A DNA stretch of 64,000 bases from JABMQB01 sp964575025 (GTDB lineage Bacteria > Bacteroidota > Bacteroidia > Bacteroidales > Prolixibacteraceae): positions 1-64,000 of the forward strand of contig CAZNPV010000009.1 of the NCBI GenBank assembly GCA_964575025.1. The letters run 5' to 3'. A model generated the notes under the pieces. The model did not search any database, had not been told where the DNA came from, and was given only the letters and a program-made list of their open reading frames with translations. Shown one piece after another: positions 1-8,712 of the stretch. The first letter of the stretch is position 1; each line of letters begins with the position of its first letter. Made by a program: the position numbers and the translations under genes.

Positions 1-52
1 GAGCAACTGCCTTCTAAGCAGTAGGTCATGGGTTCGAATCCCGTCCGGGGTA
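1..52 (+). tRNA. tRNA-Arg(TCT), 5'-truncated by the window edge
   Basis: Only the 3' two thirds of the tRNA is present. The anticodon stem is actgc/gcagt around a 7-nt loop cttctaa, whose middle bases TCT give an arginine anticodon. The T arm follows (atggg, loop ttcgaat, cccgt), then the 3' acceptor strand ccggggt and discriminator A at 52. CCA is not encoded. The D arm and 5' acceptor strand lie outside the window. The 3' end is copied further downstream (see repeat at 191-352). Confidence 0.9.
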
Positions 53-63
53 CATTGATGTGG

Positions 64-90
64 GCACTTGATGAATCAAGTGCTTTTTTT
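64..90 (+). terminator. Rho-independent terminator of the tRNA
   Basis: A perfect 8-bp stem, gcacttga (64-71) with tcaagtgc (76-83) around the loop tgaa, is followed by a run of T that is interrupted by the assembly gap at 91. It lies 11 nt after the tRNA discriminator base, so it should end tRNA transcription. The same hairpin is repeated at 256-283. Confidence 0.85.
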
Positions 91-190
91 NNNNNNNNNN
101 NNNNNNNNNNNNNNNNNNNNNNNNNNNNNNNNNNNNNNNNNNNNNNNNNNNNNNNNNNNNNNNNNNNNNNNNNNNNNNNNNNNNNNNNNN
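91..190. other. Assembly gap (100 N)
   Basis: Exactly 100 N, the usual placeholder for a gap of unknown length. Sequence stops in the terminator T run and resumes inside the next repeat unit. By comparison with the intact unit at 276-298, only about 15 nt would be missing if a single unit were bridged. The true gap may therefore be that, or that plus any multiple of the 107-nt period. Confidence 0.95.
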
Positions 191-352
191 GTGAGAAGTT
201 TATCCCGATAAGTGGAACGATATCGGGGAATCCCGTCCGGGGTACATTGATGTGGGCACTTGATGAATCAAGTGCTTTTTTTTAGCTGCCCGGACGGGTG
301 AGAAGTTTATCCCGATAAGTGGAACGATATCGGGGAATCCCGTCCGGGGTAC
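191..352 (+). repeat. Tandem repeat, 107-nt period, derived from the tRNA 3' end plus terminator and palindromes
   Basis: A 55-nt block beginning gtgagaagtttatcccgata occurs at 191-245 and, identically, at 298-352. The end of each block (aatcccgtccggggtac) equals the T-arm 3' half and acceptor 3' strand of the tRNA at 36-52. The stretch 228-283 also repeats 36-90, terminator included. The last unit has nested palindromes: cccggacggg (289-298) pairs with cccgtccggg (339-348), enclosing cccgata (311-317) paired with tatcggg (328-334). The outer left arm is the complement of the tRNA acceptor strand. Between 353 and 498 nothing further is recognisable. Confidence 0.8.
256..283 (+). terminator. 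Second copy of the tRNA terminator
   Basis: The stem gcacttga (256-263) with tcaagtgc (268-275) and a run of 8 T is identical to the hairpin at 64-90. No tRNA body precedes it, only the duplicated tRNA 3' end, so it is part of the repeat unit rather than the end of a second gene. Confidence 0.75.
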
Positions 353-498
353 TAAAAAATGTTAATCAATTGAATATAAGTATTATCTGAGCATTCTATT
401 CCTTTATTAGATAGGATCAGGTAATGGAATATCCACAATTGGTTTTCCTTTCTGTTGATACGGATTGTGAATTAAAGTGAGATGTGCCTTCCGGCTGT

Positions 499-1959
499 TT
501 ACGGCAATTCCAGTCCGGGATACCATTTGTCCCAGATGCTTGAAAAGGTTCCGTCATTCATGATCTTCGTGAATGCCTGCTGCCATTCATCCAGGTATCG
601 CTGCCGGGTATCCAGGCTGAAAGCGAGGTAGGTATCTCCTGATGACAACAGGAGTGCATTTCTTATGGTTTCCGGATTGTAGCCCCCCTCTTCTGCCAGG
701 TGACGGATTGCTATGTCATTCAGTACAGCGGCATCTACAGAACCTTCCATTAGTTTTTCAAAAACCATCTCGGGTGTTGCCCATGTCTGAAGGTTTGTGA
801 AACCTGCATCGGTCAGTTCCTGTTCCGATGCCCAGCCGTCCGGAACTCCGATTTGATCCAGCATTTTGGCATCGTTGATGTCGTTGAGCTCAATATGGCT
901 ATCAGCCAGAACAAAGAAGCAGTAGTTCTTTGCACATACGGGACCGATCCAGTGAAACAGGGATTCGCGCTGGCTTGATTTGAGTGTGCTGAAAACCATG
1001 GTGTTTGGAGCAAGCAACCCCTGGTTGTAGGCATCGTTCCAGTTTGTCAGGAAAAGGGGTTCCTCCCTGCCGGTTTCCTGCATGAGGGCTTCCACGATTT
1101 CTACCGAACTGCCGGTCAGGTTCCCGTTAAGATCCCGGTAACTCTGAGGTGGATTCTCTTCCGTGTATATCGTGACCAGACCGGGAGCTTTCACTCCGGG
1201 AAGGTATGTATCGTAGATCGTCTGTACCGATCCATCGGTCTTTAATTCATTCAGTTTTTCCTGCCATAAATCCACTGTCTGAGAAGATACACCGGGTGAA
1301 AAAGCCAGATATCCCTGGATCGTGGAATAATTGTATAATTCATCCAACTTATTGACATCCCATCCGTCGGCAGCAGCTATAGCTCTTACCGGCTGCATGA
1401 GTTCAAAAATTGCATCGATCGTTCCTGTATAGAGCGATGCGATGGCATCATTTACGGTATTAAAATATGTCAGATTGGGAAAATCCAGATCTTCAAGGAT
1501 CTCTGCGGTTGAGTAACCGGTAACCACACCGATTGAGGCGAGTTGTTTGGCGTCTGCAACAGAAAGAATCTTGCTGGGGTTTGTTTTCAGGCCTGTAAAA
1601 CCTGTGGCTGTGACCATTACCGGGCCTACCCATTGTAACTGCTCTTTGCGGCCGGCCGTAAGGACTGTGGTGAACAGAACGACATCATCGGAAGTTACTG
1701 CCTGTTCATAGGCATGGTCCCAGTTGGTTGTCATCTCAATGGATGCATCTTTCATTCCGGCTTTATCCAAAATGTCATTTACGATTTCCACAGAAATTCC
1801 GACCAGCTGATTGTTTTCAAAGTAGCTGTAGGGCCTGAATTCCTCGCAGATGATCCGGAGATCCTCCGGGTTGCTTTCTTCTTTGAGGCAGGACGCAAAT
1901 GTTAAAAACACACACCCAATCCCTAACGCGATGATCCATCGTTTCATACGATTCCTCAT
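499..1959 (-). CDS. Tandem solute-binding (SBP family 3) lipoprotein
   Basis: 486 residues. The N-terminus is a lipoprotein signal peptide with lipobox LTFASC, so the mature protein should be anchored in the envelope. The rest is two copies of a periplasmic substrate-binding domain of the family 3 (amino-acid binding) type, about residues 33-260 and 265-486. Both copies carry matching phrases: RPYSYFENNQLVGISVEIV in the first and PPQSYRDLNGNLTGSSVEIV in the second, then NWxxAYxQ, and an ending of the DxYLPG/DKWYPG type. Stand-alone family 3 domains are usually about 240 residues, so this is an internal duplication. No permease or ATPase is adjacent and no kinase domain is attached, so it may be a ligand sensor or scavenger rather than part of a classical importer. 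Confidence 0.85.
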   Translation of the reverse strand: MRNRMKRWIIALGIGCVFLTFASCLKEESNPEDLRIICEEFRPYSYFENNQLVGISVEIVNDILDKAGMKDASIEMTTNWDHAYEQAVTSDDVVLFTTVLTAGRKEQLQWVGPVMVTATGFTGLKTNPSKILSVADAKQLASIGVVTGYSTAEILEDLDFPNLTYFNTVNDAIASLYTGTIDAIFELMQPVRAIAAADGWDVNKLDELYNYSTIQGYLAFSPGVSSQTVDLWQEKLNELKTDGSVQTIYDTYLPGVKAPGLVTIYTEENPPQSYRDLNGNLTGSSVEIVEALMQETGREEPLFLTNWNDAYNQGLLAPNTMVFSTLKSSQRESLFHWIGPVCAKNYCFFVLADSHIELNDINDAKMLDQIGVPDGWASEQELTDAGFTNLQTWATPEMVFEKLMEGSVDAAVLNDIAIRHLAEEGGYNPETIRNALLLSSGDTYLAFSLDTRQRYLDEWQQAFTKIMNDGTFSSIWDKWYPGLELP

Positions 1960-2004
1960 TTATGTGATCTGTTCGCAATCTTCAAGTCTGCGAAGAAAAG
2001 CTTT

Positions 2005-2625
2005 CTATTTCCCTCCAAATCGATATCCCGCTGAAATGCTGATAAGCCTGTTTTGAATGGTAAAGCCATGTTCTGTAGAAGTTGCAATATTTGCCAATCC
2101 ATGGCCATAGGATACTCCAAACTGCAGTGCGTTTATTTCCACTCCGGCACCGACCGATAAACCGAAATCCAGCCGCTTCAGATCGGCTTCGCTACCGGAT
2201 CCCCATTCGATGTCACTCGTTCCGTTATCGTAATGGGATTTTCAAACAATTCCCATGCCTGCATAGGGTCCGGCAGCCCCGTAAATACCTATGCCGCCTA
2301 TGTCAAAAGTTGCTTTTGCCCTCAGTGGAACATCCAGATAAAAAAGATTGGTTTTGTCGTGTTGTCCTTCATCATAATTGTATCCTTTAACAGACAGGAG
2401 CAATCCGGTTTCAAAGGAAAGTACCTCTCCCAAAGGAAACTCCAGGGTGGGCCCAACATGAAACATCGGATTCATTGTAAAATCTTCGCTCATGGTCATG
2501 TTATCATTTTTGATGACCATATTAGCCAGATTCAAACCGGCTTTTATCCCAACGATCTGGGCTTTGGATTCTGTGACTATTGTCAGAAGAGTAACCACAA
2601 CCAAGATTTTTGTGAAAGTCTTCAT
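2005..2625 (-). pseudogene. Porin-family outer-membrane beta-barrel protein, interrupted by an in-frame TGA
   Basis: The first 127 codons (2242-2625) encode a signal peptide (MKTFTKILVVVTLLTIVTES...) and the first half of a Bacteroidota outer-membrane beta-barrel of the PorT/OmpW-like size class. Codon 128 is TGA (2242-2244). The same frame continues without another stop for 78 codons to TAG at 2005-2007. That second half reads as barrel strands (LDFGLSVGAGVEINALQF, VSYGHGLANI) and ends in ISAGYRFGGK, a normal barrel C-terminus. The complete protein would be 206 residues. In relatives a glycine is common where the TGA falls, so GGA to TGA is the simplest change. Either a recent nonsense mutation or a one-base assembly error explains it; other genes here use TGA as a stop. 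Confidence 0.8.
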
Positions 2626-2675
2626 AATTCTTTGTTCTTTTAGGTTTTGTTTTTAATTATCGCCATAATATTACG

Positions 2676-2704
2676 AAAAAAGGCAGTGAAACCACTGCCT
2701 TTTT
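2676..2704 (-). terminator. Terminator hairpin downstream of the VWA protein gene
   Basis: The 8-bp stem aggcagtg (2681-2688) with cactgcct (2693-2700) has loop aaac and is flanked by A5 and T4 runs, so it can act in both directions. It lies 10 nt beyond the stop codon of the large minus-strand gene at 2714-6280 and separates it from the beta-barrel pseudogene. Confidence 0.8.
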
Positions 2705-2713
2705 CATTTATTC

Positions 2714-5700
2714 CTACTGAATTATAAACTTTTGTATCTCCGAGGTGTCTTTTCCCACCACTTTTAACAGATAGGTTCCGGGAACAAAATTGCCCGTAGC
2801 CAGCCGGATGGTTTGTTCACCAGATAGTTTTTTCTTCAGGATGGTACGTCCTGCAAGATCGGTAACCGACAGTTCGGTATACAATGGATTTCCCAGGTCG
2901 ATATTCAGGTTGGAAGAGGCCGGGTTGGGCCATACCTTGATGCCTGATTCCTGGTGGAACAGGTCTGCTCCGGTGGCTTTGGTGACTTGAATGGTTATTA
3001 TTTGCATGTTGTCGGTTTCATCCGATTCCGCCACTTCATCAAAGCAATCCACGAAGAGCGTGATATCATGCGATCCCTCGCTTAGTTTCCCTGCATAAAA
3101 ATCATCTATGTATGAAAATTCGGTCAGGCCGATTCCGTCGGCGTCATGAAATTCAAACATCAGGCTGTCGATATAGATCCGCACATGGTAGGGTCCGGAG
3201 GCTATTTCCCCGTTGTTTTCCCATGCTGCATCAATATAAATATTATCATTGGTTGTCAAAGAGGGAGCATTGGTATGCGTACCCTGTGTGGTTGAAACCA
3301 CAATGGATCCATCCCAGGTTCCGGGATGATAGGGAAGCAGGTTGGGCTGGTATCGTTGTGTCACTGTGATGGTATCAGAATATTCATTGTCGGTTTCATC
3401 CGATTCGATCACTTGATTGTCCACATCAATAACAAAGCGGATTATATGTTCTCCAACTCCCAGTTTCCCCATGTTGTAGGATTTTATCGTTTGATAGGTC
3501 ATACTTTCCAGACCTTCTGTTTCATTCCAGTACAGGGTATCCGCCGTTTCATCGATGAAGATGCGAGAAAGATGTGCTCCTGCATCAACTTCCCCAAAGT
3601 TTGCATAACAGAGGCTTAGAAACAGGTCTTCGTCGTCGTAATAGACCTCGTTGTGAGTAGTAGCTCCTTCCACGCTGGAAATTACAACCGGGGCATCCCA
3701 GTTTTCCGGAGTATAAGGGGCAAGGTTTGCTACCGAGGTATTGACCGGCAATACCGTGATGGTTTTTGAATAGGTATTGTCTGTTTCGTCTGATTCAGCA
3801 ACCTGGTTGCCGGTATCAAAGGCAAAGGAGATGGTATGGCTTCCGGCCGAAAGAGTACCGATGCTGTAATCAAGCAGGTAGTTAAAATAACCTGCCTGGG
3901 TTTCTCCTACCTGCCACGTTTTGATCACTGATCCGTCTACAAGAAGTTGCGTTTCATGAGACCCGGCCGTTGTATTGCCCACATTCATATAGGCAAAATT
4001 CACAAATATTTCCTGGTTATCATAGATCAATGTGGAGGTCTGGGAAGCATTCTCTTCAACCGAAATGATCAGGGGAGAGGTCCAGTTGTACTGTGCAATG
4101 GCATGAGGTGCAAAGTTGGGCAACTGGCCTGAGTTGATAATTTGGGGATTGTCCGGACTTGCCCAGTAGGAGGTCAGCCCAAAGTCGTCCTCGGCAGAAA
4201 TATAATACTCAAGGGCGGATGAGGAGGTAGGGGTCTTCAGGTCATATGCGTAGGTATCCCCGGTGGTTTTAACCATTTCTGCTTTTGTGTAGGATAATTC
4301 CCCTTCGTTCCGGTAACAAAGAACCACGGATTCCACCCAGTTGGTAATGTCCACAACCGTGGCTTCAAAGGTTAACGTAGCACCCGGACTGAAATTGGTG
4401 GTGGGTACTGTGTGGGTTATCACCGGCTTTTCATTGGGTAGTATCCCTATCTGGAACGGATTGATGCTGGGGTTAACCTTGGGAAGCGAAGAGGTTACCA
4501 TCCCATCGGTGGCGGTTATATAATAATCCACTCCCGGATTCTGGCTCACAGAACCGGGAATAGTGGCACTCCAGTAATCCCCTGAAGTATTGGTCATTGC
4601 AACAGAGGAATAGGTGGTGCTCCCTGTATGTTTGTAGTAGAGGGTTGCTCCGCTGACATACGGTTCATTGGAGTCGGTAATTTCAACAGTAATAGTAAAC
4701 TCCTGGTTCTCAGGCCATCCCTTGCTTTCGTAGTCGATGGTTTCGGTAGTTCGCTCAATTTGCGGAGCGGATCCCGGAACGTAGGACCCGGTAATGTCTG
4801 TGGTAGCTCCCGATTTGCTGGTGGCATGGACCCGTACCTGCCTTTCCACACCGTCCAGGGTCGGATTGGGTGACCGGTAGGAAATCAGGTAATTGTTGTT
4901 CACCGATGCGGAAATGTCACTCAGTATGTCGTTAAAGGGATCCGTAATATTGTAGCTACGCCCGTTGGTGGCAGCGGCAATATCATTTAATTGCATTGAA
5001 GAATAGGTGGTTAAAGCGAATAAGGTGATGTAATTATTCAGACAGGCATTCTGGGCTTCCTCTTTGGTAGCCCCTCCCTGAGCGGGATTCTCATCAGCCA
5101 GAATGATAAAGATCTTTTGGGATCCCGGCCTGAAATTAAATTCCTGGGCCGATTTGACAATGGACCAGTAGGCTGGTTCGGTTCCTCCATCGGCCACATT
5201 CCGCAACCAGACATCATCCTTGAAATAGCTTATGTTGCTGGTTAACTGTCCGTTGTCTTCAATAATCGGATCTCCACCCATGCTGCTTTGCCCGAAACGG
5301 CACAATCCCAGGGCAAAATCATTCCCCGAAGTGGCCAGTTGGTTGACAAAGCTCTCCATGTTGTTGCGGGCAGCATTCTGGTATTTGTCAAAACTACCGC
5401 TGTTATCCACCAGAAAGATAATATCTACCAGCTTGGAGCCCGATGTACCATCGGGCGGAATGACGTTGTAATTGCTTACATACGTTTCGTTTTCATAGAT
5501 CTCAAAATCATTCTTTATAAGATTTGATACCCCCTGGTCATCTTCGGTCAGCAAGATATTCATATAAATATAGGGGAAATTCTGCGAGTTCAGGCTGTTC
5601 ATCGTACCTGTGAATCCTGCCTGTCCGCTTTTGAGCATCTCCATCTGTAAAAAATCCCGGGAGGAAGATAAGGTGTAGGTTGCTTTCTTTATCTCTACAT

Positions 5701-6280
5701 TCTTTACGAACCATCCGTCACCGGAAAAATTTTCATCGCTCTTCAGACGAAAAGCGATCTGAACAGACTCCCCGGCATAGACATCCAGGTAAAGGGTCGT
5801 TCTTCTCCATCTGTTTTCTGAGGTGCCACTACGGAAATCAAGGATATCCCAGGTAGCTCCACCGTCTCTGGAAACCTCAACGATACCTTCATCATACGAA
5901 CTTTCGAGAGAGAAAAATTCATCGAAAGCAAGCACAATCTTTTCCCGGTTGAAAGAATTAATGGCAGGAAGCTCAATGACCGGACTGACCAGCCGGCTGT
6001 CAATACCCGGACCATAGGAACCGCTGAATCCGATGCCGGCACAAAGGTCTTCCGTAATACTGAATTGCTCTTTTTTCCAGGGACCGGAAAACTGCCAGCT
6101 GCCGGCATCCATCCCGGGATCGCTTTGGAAGATCGTAAGGTCACTGTGGATATACGTACTGAGCGTACGACTCTTCTCAGGCATCCCGTTTAGTTGTCCT
6201 TTGGGAAGACGCTCTGTATCATTGTCCTGAGCAAACAGGTACAATGGGAAAATGACAAGTAAAAGTATAATCTTTTTCAT
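2714..6280 (-). CDS. Secreted VWA-domain protein with CARDB repeats and T9SS sorting domain
   Basis: 1188 residues. A signal peptide (MKKIILLLVIFPLYLFAQ) is followed by a jelly-roll-like region. Next comes a von Willebrand A domain at about 285-470 with the metal-binding MIDAS motif DNSGS in FLVDNSGSF. Two Ig-like segments of about 100 residues follow (about 510-720). Three CARDB-type repeats of about 120 residues then end in the recurrent phrase VxESDETDN (about 720-1090). The last 75 residues (IKVWPNPASSNLNIDLG ... KFIIQ) are a T9SS type A sorting domain, which in this phylum directs export and attachment to the cell surface. It is probably a surface adhesion or matrix-binding protein. It is followed only 2 nt upstream by the small basic protein gene at 6283-6540, so the two are likely co-transcribed. 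Confidence 0.9.
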   Translation of the reverse strand: MKKIILLLVIFPLYLFAQDNDTERLPKGQLNGMPEKSRTLSTYIHSDLTIFQSDPGMDAGSWQFSGPWKKEQFSITEDLCAGIGFSGSYGPGIDSRLVSPVIELPAINSFNREKIVLAFDEFFSLESSYDEGIVEVSRDGGATWDILDFRSGTSENRWRRTTLYLDVYAGESVQIAFRLKSDENFSGDGWFVKNVEIKKATYTLSSSRDFLQMEMLKSGQAGFTGTMNSLNSQNFPYIYMNILLTEDDQGVSNLIKNDFEIYENETYVSNYNVIPPDGTSGSKLVDIIFLVDNSGSFDKYQNAARNNMESFVNQLATSGNDFALGLCRFGQSSMGGDPIIEDNGQLTSNISYFKDDVWLRNVADGGTEPAYWSIVKSAQEFNFRPGSQKIFIILADENPAQGGATKEEAQNACLNNYITLFALTTYSSMQLNDIAAATNGRSYNITDPFNDILSDISASVNNNYLISYRSPNPTLDGVERQVRVHATSKSGATTDITGSYVPGSAPQIERTTETIDYESKGWPENQEFTITVEITDSNEPYVSGATLYYKHTGSTTYSSVAMTNTSGDYWSATIPGSVSQNPGVDYYITATDGMVTSSLPKVNPSINPFQIGILPNEKPVITHTVPTTNFSPGATLTFEATVVDITNWVESVVLCYRNEGELSYTKAEMVKTTGDTYAYDLKTPTSSSALEYYISAEDDFGLTSYWASPDNPQIINSGQLPNFAPHAIAQYNWTSPLIISVEENASQTSTLIYDNQEIFVNFAYMNVGNTTAGSHETQLLVDGSVIKTWQVGETQAGYFNYLLDYSIGTLSAGSHTISFAFDTGNQVAESDETDNTYSKTITVLPVNTSVANLAPYTPENWDAPVVISSVEGATTHNEVYYDDEDLFLSLCYANFGEVDAGAHLSRIFIDETADTLYWNETEGLESMTYQTIKSYNMGKLGVGEHIIRFVIDVDNQVIESDETDNEYSDTITVTQRYQPNLLPYHPGTWDGSIVVSTTQGTHTNAPSLTTNDNIYIDAAWENNGEIASGPYHVRIYIDSLMFEFHDADGIGLTEFSYIDDFYAGKLSEGSHDITLFVDCFDEVAESDETDNMQIITIQVTKATGADLFHQESGIKVWPNPASSNLNIDLGNPLYTELSVTDLAGRTILKKKLSGEQTIRLATGNFVPGTYLLKVVGKDTSEIQKFIIQ

Positions 6281-6282
6281 GG

Positions 6283-6540
6283 TTATTTCTTTAAGGGAAG
6301 TTTCGAATTATGTTGTTTGATCTCGCTACTTTTCTTTGCTGATTTGCGCTTGTTCATTTCCGCTGGAACGGTAATTTTTTGCTTGATACATTTTGCGTTG
6401 TTAATCACCTTCTTTTCCTGTTTGCAAATCTCAGTATTTGCTTTTTTCTCTATTTTAACCCCCTTTTTTTCAGGATCTTTTGCATAAAGAGAAAGGGTGA
6501 TAATCAACACCCCGGCTGTAAGTAAAACTTTCTTCATCAC
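6283..6540 (-). CDS. Small secreted lysine-rich protein, function unknown
   Basis: 85 residues: a clear signal peptide (MMKKVLLTAGVLIITLSLYA) and a mature part of about 65 residues very rich in lysine, with two cysteines (EICKQ, AKCIK). No family is recognised. The stop codon lies 2 nt before the start of the giant VWA gene, so this is the first gene of a two-gene unit and may assist or accompany that surface protein. Low-complexity composition means the reading frame is supported mainly by the signal peptide and the tight spacing. Confidence 0.6.
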   Translation of the reverse strand: MMKKVLLTAGVLIITLSLYAKDPEKKGVKIEKKANTEICKQEKKVINNAKCIKQKITVPAEMNKRKSAKKSSEIKQHNSKLPLKK

Positions 6541-6707
6541 TGTTTCTTTTTTCGTTATTATTTGGTGCGAATATAATATTTATCTATAGAGAACAATCCT
6601 ACCGGAAGTAGGTTTTTATGATAAAGCGTGATTCACATTATCTGAGTGTTACAAAAAGCCTGTAAATACTGGAAATTTAAGAGAATCGATAATATTAATT
6701 TTTAAAT

Positions 6708-6721
6708 ATGTTGTATAACAT
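6708..6721. promoter_or_regulatory. Palindromes in the divergent promoter region, candidate TetR operator
   Basis: The 250-bp region between the divergent genes at 6540 and 6791 contains the perfect palindrome atgttgtataacat (6708-6721), 70 nt before the TetR gene. A second palindrome, aagtatactt (6772-6781), lies 10 nt before its start codon. TetR-type proteins commonly bind palindromes overlapping their own promoter, so these are the best operator candidates. Assignment is an inference from position and symmetry. Confidence 0.35.
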
Positions 6722-6790
6722 GCCTTACGTAATTTATTATTATATACTAAAATCGTATAATTACAATTTAAAAGTATACTTCAATAAAAA

Positions 6791-7390
6791 ATGACAGATC
6801 TTCAAAAGACAAGTAAGTATCAGGATATTGCAAAAACTGCCCATTGTCTGTTTTGGAAATTTGGGATTAAACGGGTAACCGTAGAGGAGATCTGTGAGGA
6901 GGCCGGAGTCAGTAAGATGACGTTTTACCGGTATTTTTCCAACAAAACCGAAGTGGCAAAAGAAGTGATTGATAATCTCTTTAAAGAGTCTTTGATAAGC
7001 TATCGTGCACTGATGGCAGAAGATATTCCCTTTGCTGAAAAGGTAAAAAAACAGATTTTGTTGAAGTTTGAAGGTACCAAGGAGATAAGTTCTGAGTTGA
7101 TAAAAGACATTTATGGAGGCCAGATTCCGGAACTGAAAGAATACTGGGAAAGCCGATCGGATGATATTTTGCAGGAGGTTTTGAGCAATTTCCGGGAAGC
7201 CCAGGAAAAAGGGTGGATTAACAAGCATGTGAATGTGGATTTTATACCTTATTATTCGGAAAAAATATTTGAGATTGTTTCCGATGAAAGGGCAATCGGA
7301 TTATACGATAATGTTCAGGGGTTGATTATGGAACTGGTTAATCTGTTTTTTTATGGTCTTTTACCCCATGATCCTGAGAGGAATGAGTAG
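6791..7390 (+). CDS. TetR/AcrR-family transcriptional regulator
   Basis: 199 residues. The first 60 residues form the TetR DNA-binding domain, with the helix-turn-helix VEEICEEAGVSKMTFYRYF followed by the typical SNKTEVAKEVI. The remaining alpha-helical part would bind an unknown ligand. It is the first gene of a unit in which an outer-membrane protein gene overlaps its 3' end by 8 nt and an ABC transporter follows. It therefore probably controls that unit, and possibly the divergent genes too, through palindromes in the upstream region. Confidence 0.9.
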   Translation: MTDLQKTSKYQDIAKTAHCLFWKFGIKRVTVEEICEEAGVSKMTFYRYFSNKTEVAKEVIDNLFKESLISYRALMAEDIPFAEKVKKQILLKFEGTKEISSELIKDIYGGQIPELKEYWESRSDDILQEVLSNFREAQEKGWINKHVNVDFIPYYSEKIFEIVSDERAIGLYDNVQGLIMELVNLFFYGLLPHDPERNE

Positions 7391-8540
7391 AGTATTATTC
7401 ATATATGTTTTTTTGCTGTTGGGTATTTCCTTCCGAAGTTACAGTCTGTTTGATGATTCTGATTCAACCCGCTTGTTTTTTAAAGGGCAGTTATCGGGGT
7501 GGGGGCATGTGAATCCGGAAAACTCTTTTCCTTTTCTTAGTGGTCTACGGTATATTCCCCGCCTGAATTTTGAGACAGGAGCAGGCGCAAACCGGAAAAT
7601 AGATTTTGAAGCTTCAGCCAACCTGTATGGAACCTTTGGGCTTGATCCGTTTGTTTCGGCCGGTGTTGAGGGGGATTTTAAACCATACAGGGTATGGGCC
7701 CGTTATTCGACCCGGCAGTTTGAGTTCAGGGTAGGGTTGCAGAAGATCAATTTTGGTTCTGCTTCCATGCTTCGTCCATTGATGTGGTTTGATCAGGTTG
7801 ATCCGCGGGATCCCCTCCGGTTAACGGATGGTGTCTGGGGTGCTTTGGCCCGCTATTATTTTCTGAACAATGCCAATGTATGGTTATGGGGGCTTTACGG
7901 GAATAAGAATCCCAAAGGCTGGGAAGCCGCTCCCACAGCCTCCCGGCACCCGGAATTCGGTGGCCGCATTCAGGTGCCGGTACCCAGGGGAGAAGCTGCG
8001 TTTTCCTTTCATCACCGGAAAACATTCGAACCTGGAACTTTGTACGATATCGGTACCACGCCCGTATTAAACGAGAACAGGGTGGGATTGGATCTGAAAG
8101 CAGATATGGTTGTGGGTTGCTGGATCGAAGGATCCTGGGTGTCACTGCCCAAAGCTGCCGGGAAATTCCGGAATCAGAAAATTATAAATCTTGGCGTGGA
8201 TTATACATTCGGAATTGGGAACGGATTGATGGCTGCTTACGAACACCTTCTTGTTGCAACCGATGAATCTTTTTTTGCTTTTAAACAAAACGTTTCATTT
8301 TCATTGCTGAACCTGACCTATCCGATCGGAATGTTTGATAACCTGAGCGCCATCGTGTTTTACGACTGGACGCATAAATCGGTCTACAATTTTATAAACT
8401 GGCAGAAACAGTTTAAACGGATTGTGTTGTATGTGATGGGGTATATCAATCCCAGGGACTATAAAATTCCCACACAACAAGGAGCAGAAAACCTTTTGGC
8501 CGGAAGCGGAGTGCAGGTAATGGTGGTGTTTAATTATTGA
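7383..8540 (+). CDS. Putative outer-membrane beta-barrel protein
   Basis: About 385 residues from the chosen start. ATG at 7383 was preferred over the upstream ATG at 7353 because gagagg lies 3 nt before it as a ribosome binding site and because it puts a signal peptide at the N-terminus (MSRVLFIYVFLLLGISF). The mature sequence alternates short aromatic strands and turns (WARYSTRQFEFRVGLQKINFG, ALARYYFLNNANVWLWG) and ends in an aromatic-rich strand (VQVMVVFNY), as porin-like barrels do. It overlaps the TetR gene by 8 nt and precedes an ABC exporter or lipoprotein-release type system, so it may be the outer-membrane partner. The family is not identified. Confidence 0.75.
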   Translation: MSRVLFIYVFLLLGISFRSYSLFDDSDSTRLFFKGQLSGWGHVNPENSFPFLSGLRYIPRLNFETGAGANRKIDFEASANLYGTFGLDPFVSAGVEGDFKPYRVWARYSTRQFEFRVGLQKINFGSASMLRPLMWFDQVDPRDPLRLTDGVWGALARYYFLNNANVWLWGLYGNKNPKGWEAAPTASRHPEFGGRIQVPVPRGEAAFSFHHRKTFEPGTLYDIGTTPVLNENRVGLDLKADMVVGCWIEGSWVSLPKAAGKFRNQKIINLGVDYTFGIGNGLMAAYEHLLVATDESFFAFKQNVSFSLLNLTYPIGMFDNLSAIVFYDWTHKSVYNFINWQKQFKRIVLYVMGYINPRDYKIPTQQGAENLLAGSGVQVMVVFNY

Positions 8541-8560
8541 GGCGCACAGCCAAAGACGGG

Positions 8561-8588
8561 GAAAAATGAAAAATGAAAAATGAAAAAT
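8561..8588 (+). repeat. Four tandem copies of gaaaaat
   Basis: Four perfect 7-nt units start 21 nt after the stop codon of the beta-barrel gene. The rest of the 200-bp gap before the ABC ATPase contains further imperfect short repeats (gttgattagttgaatggtt). No gene is seen in the gap. Confidence 0.8.
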
Positions 8589-8712
8589 GGGAATAGTGGA
8601 AGGGTGGAAAAGTTAAATGGTTAATTAGTTGATTAGTTGAATGGTTATTAGAGAAATCTGAAAATCCGACTTGCGACTCGAAACTGGTTCCTGGAGAGAC
8701 AATAGAAAGATT

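Noticed and set aside
28..285. Open frame of 85 codons running across the N gap
   Set aside because: It reads through the tRNA, the terminator, the 100 N and the repeat; it is an artefact of unknown bases.
191..352. Direct repeats suggestive of a CRISPR array
   Set aside because: Only two full units with 107-nt period, no variable spacers, no cas genes; the units are tRNA-derived.
2242..2244. TGA as a recoded sense codon (glycine or tryptophan)
   Set aside because: Other genes here, for example malQ and the NTF2-like gene, end at TGA, so the standard code applies.
6598..6617. Hairpin cctac/gtagg followed by T5, like a plus-strand terminator
   Set aside because: No plus-strand gene precedes it; the upstream gene is on the minus strand. 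It may be a chance hairpin in an AT-rich region.
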